From Alphaproteobacteria bacterium (lineage in GTDB: Bacteria; Pseudomonadota; Alphaproteobacteria; UBA8366; Aestuariispiraceae): a stretch of DNA of 64,000 nt. The notes beneath the pieces were generated by a model. That model worked only from the letters and a program-made list of their open reading frames with translations, was not told where the DNA came from and searched no databases. A program made the position numbers and the translations under genes. The stretch lies in contig JANSXE010000003.1 of NCBI GenBank assembly GCA_024743195.1, positions 124,001-188,000 of the forward strand. Direction: 5' to 3'. Numbering within the stretch: position 1 is the stretch's first letter; each line of letters begins with the position of its first letter. Of this stretch, positions 62,297 through 64,000 are shown one piece after another.

Positions 62297-64000
62297 TCAG
62301 TCGCTGGAGACGTAGCGCTCCCCCCGCTTCTCCGCATGGCCGAGGAGCGCGAGCGAGGCCAGGATCTCCGCCACCTTCGGCTCCGCCCGCTTGCCTTGGG
62401 CGAAGCGGCGGGCCAGCGCTTGCGCGCTCGTCGGCGCGTCGGCCTGCAACAGCACGCCGCGGACCGCCGCCATCTGCTCGGGCAGGGTCTTGGGCAGCTT
62501 GGGCTTGGCGGCCTTTTGCGCGGCGACGCCCAGGTCGGCCTCGATCTGCTCCGCCTTGGCGGCCGCGGCGGCCTCCTTGGGCGCCTGGAAGTCCGGGCGC
62601 AGCCAGCGCACACGGCCGGCGCGCTCCTCGGCCGCGCGCTCGGCGTTGAGCGCGACCAGCCGCTCCAGCAGCGCCGCCTCCGACAGGTCGGCGGGCCAGC
62701 CATAGGCCTCGGCGACGGCCGCATCCAGATCGTCGTGGATCTGCTGCAGGATGGCGACCTGACCGGCCGCGTTGACGTCCTTCTCGGCGTCGCTCAACGC
62801 CGCGCCGGCCCGGCGCTTCTCCAGCACGTTGTAGAGCCCGGTCATGGTCAGATGCGGCTGCGCCGCGAGGCGCTCCTTGCGGAAGCCGTCGAGCCGCTCC
62901 CCCAGTTCGCGAATCCGCGCCGCCTGCGCCGCCGTCGCGTCCGGGAAGGGGAAGGGGTCGAAGCAGCGGGTCTTGTTATAACGCGGCCGATCTTCAAGCG
63001 TGCCCCCCATCGCCAAGGCCCAGGCGCCATGCAGGTGCGACGAGAGCACGCCGAGATGGAAGGCGTCGTCGCTCGCGATGTTCACCAGCATGTTGTCCGG
63101 CCGCACGTCGGCGTCGAGGAACTGGAAGAAGCGGTGCTTGGAGGTTTCGACGGTGGCGATGTAGCGGGTGAGCCCGCTCAAAGCTTTGCGGAGTTCGGTG
63201 CGCGGCTTGCCGAAGAGCCACCAAGACTTGGCGTACTCATTCGAGTCCTTCGTGCCGCCCGCCGCGCCGTCTCTCTGGGGCTTCACGTGGTCTGCGACCC
63301 ATTGAAAAACCTCAGGGAACCTGGTCTGGGCGTCCTCCGCGGTCAGCGGATAGAGATCGATCACCATCACGCCGCGCGGGCGGGCGGTCAGGTCGCGCCC
63401 GTTGCGGTAGTCGAGGATGTGGCTCTCCAGACCGGGGCGCTTGCCCAGGCCCAGCGCCCGCGCCTGCTCCGGCGTGACGATGAAGCCGGCGCCGTGCAAG
63501 GAAACGCCCCGGCTGCTGAGCCCCCCGTTCGCTCGCAACGGAACCGCCGCGGAAAGATCGGCGCCGAGCGTCAGATTCGACCAGATCTTGCCCGTCGCGC
63601 TCGTCAGCGCCACTTTCGGCGCGTCGCTGTTCAGCGCGTCCTCCCGCACCACCGTCTGCAAGAGGCCCGGCCCGTCCCCGGGGACGCCGACCGTCATGGC
63701 GATCCGCACGGCCGCGCGGTCCGCGCCCTTGAGCCACGGATGGTCGGGGATGGCGAGGGCGAGCGACAGCGGCTTCTTCTGGCCCAAATGCCGTTCGATC
63801 ACCCGGCGCGAGAAGGTCTGGGTGATTGAGTTCGTGGTGATCAGCCCGAAGCGCCGCGCCTTGCCGGTGCGCACCAGCTCCGCCGCCTTGTCCCAGAAAT
63901 GCATGACGAAGTCCGCGCCGCCGGGAATGTAAGGGCGCGCGGCCCAGCAGGCCTCCGCATAGCCGTCGCCCAGTTCCTGGCGCATGTCCTTGCCGCCGAT
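62297..64000 (-). CDS. Class I DNA methyltransferase, C-terminal part (5' end outside window)
   Basis: About 567 residues of a larger SAM-dependent DNA methyltransferase of the restriction-modification type; the frame enters from the right edge as IGGKDMRQELGDGY, just after where the NPPY/F catalytic motif should lie. Visible are RFGLITTNSITQTFSRRVIERHL (motif V-VI region), PDHPWLKGADRAAVRIAMTVG, a target-recognition-like section with ETSKHRFFQFLDADVRPDNM, and TRCFDPFPFPDATAAQAARIRELG. The last 65 residues form a winged-helix-like tail. The motif order suggests a Type IIG/IIL or defence-system methylase, but the nuclease part cannot be seen. Confidence 0.8.
   Translation of the reverse strand: MGGKDMRQELGDGYAEACWAARPYIPGGADFVMHFWDKAAELVRTGKARRFGLITTNSITQTFSRRVIERHLGQKKPLSLALAIPDHPWLKGADRAAVRIAMTVGVPGDGPGLLQTVVREDALNSDAPKVALTSATGKIWSNLTLGADLSAAVPLRANGGLSSRGVSLHGAGFIVTPEQARALGLGKRPGLESHILDYRNGRDLTARPRGVMVIDLYPLTAEDAQTRFPEVFQWVADHVKPQRDGAAGGTKDSNEYAKSWWLFGKPRTELRKALSGLTRYIATVETSKHRFFQFLDADVRPDNMLVNIASDDAFHLGVLSSHLHGAWALAMGGTLEDRPRYNKTRCFDPFPFPDATAAQAARIRELGERLDGFRKERLAAQPHLTMTGLYNVLEKRRAGAALSDAEKDVNAAGQVAILQQIHDDLDAAVAEAYGWPADLSEAALLERLVALNAERAAEERAGRVRWLRPDFQAPKEAAAAAKAEQIEADLGVAAQKAAKPKLPKTLPEQMAAVRGVLLQADAPTSAQALARRFAQGKRAEPKVAEILASLALLGHAEKRGERYVSSD

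Overview
This window is chromosomal DNA of about 70% GC from an alphaproteobacterium. The evidence is a CtrA-type cell-cycle regulator divergent from fliI-fliJ, a mitochondrial-type complex I NDUFS4-like subunit, the lepB-rnc-era and acpS-DUF2062-rel-rpoZ clusters, and gatCAB for indirect aminoacyl-tRNA synthesis. A Rhodospirillales-like marine or aquatic relative fits best, but the genus cannot be named from the sequence. Several recognisable promoters share a TTGnnn-N16-18-TAnnnT form.

Layout. 1-9.4 kb: amino-acid metabolism (threonine/serine dehydratase, class IV aminotransferase with a sulfotransferase-like partner, DadA-like oxidase), a PAP2 phosphatase, a DUF1062 protein and an EAL-CBS-GGDEF protein. 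9.4-22 kb: housekeeping block (era, rnc, lepB, acpS, rel, rpoZ, NYN nuclease, family 5 uracil-DNA glycosylase, smpB, dapA, lytic transglycosylase, haloacid dehalogenase). 22-23.3 kb: an AT-rich patch carrying one HNH endonuclease gene, probably foreign. 23.3-27.2 kb: molybdenum cofactor and formate dehydrogenase maturation (moaA divergent from fdhD-diguanylate cyclase-mobA). 27.2-34.2 kb: MoxR ATPase, GNAT, pyruvate carboxylase, hemB, ruvX. 34.2-38.8 kb: a vapBC-type toxin-antitoxin pair, a cupin and gatCAB.

39.0-43.3 kb holds the most unusual locus, a tight four-gene operon directly downstream of ctrA. Its centre is a 755-residue protein with clear similarity to vertebrate protein-arginine deiminases (middle and catalytic domains, with Asp284, His414, Asp416 and Cys728 all present). 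It is preceded by two small proteins of a kind I associate with type VI secretion cargo clusters (a transthyretin/Ig-like tail and a LysM plus peptidoglycan-binding protein). It is followed, with a 4-base overlap, by an unknown helical protein that could be its immunity or accessory partner. No secretion core genes lie in the window. I read this as a candidate protein-citrullinating effector module.

43.4-55.8 kb: ctrA, fliI, fliJ, a DddP-like M24 protein, SDR, a folD with a substituted cyclohydrolase lysine, a degenerate DUF2817 protein, a TPR protein, DUF2267, GFA, the NDUFS4-like gene, tRNA-Arg(TCT), an EEP-family nuclease/phosphatase and a class III nucleotide cyclase. 55.9-58.6 kb: modABC with a Mo-box-like dyad over its promoter. 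58.6-62.3 kb: metC and lhgO, then a 741-bp tandem duplication that copied the 3' end of lhgO and a GFA gene. The right edge cuts into a DNA methyltransferase gene.
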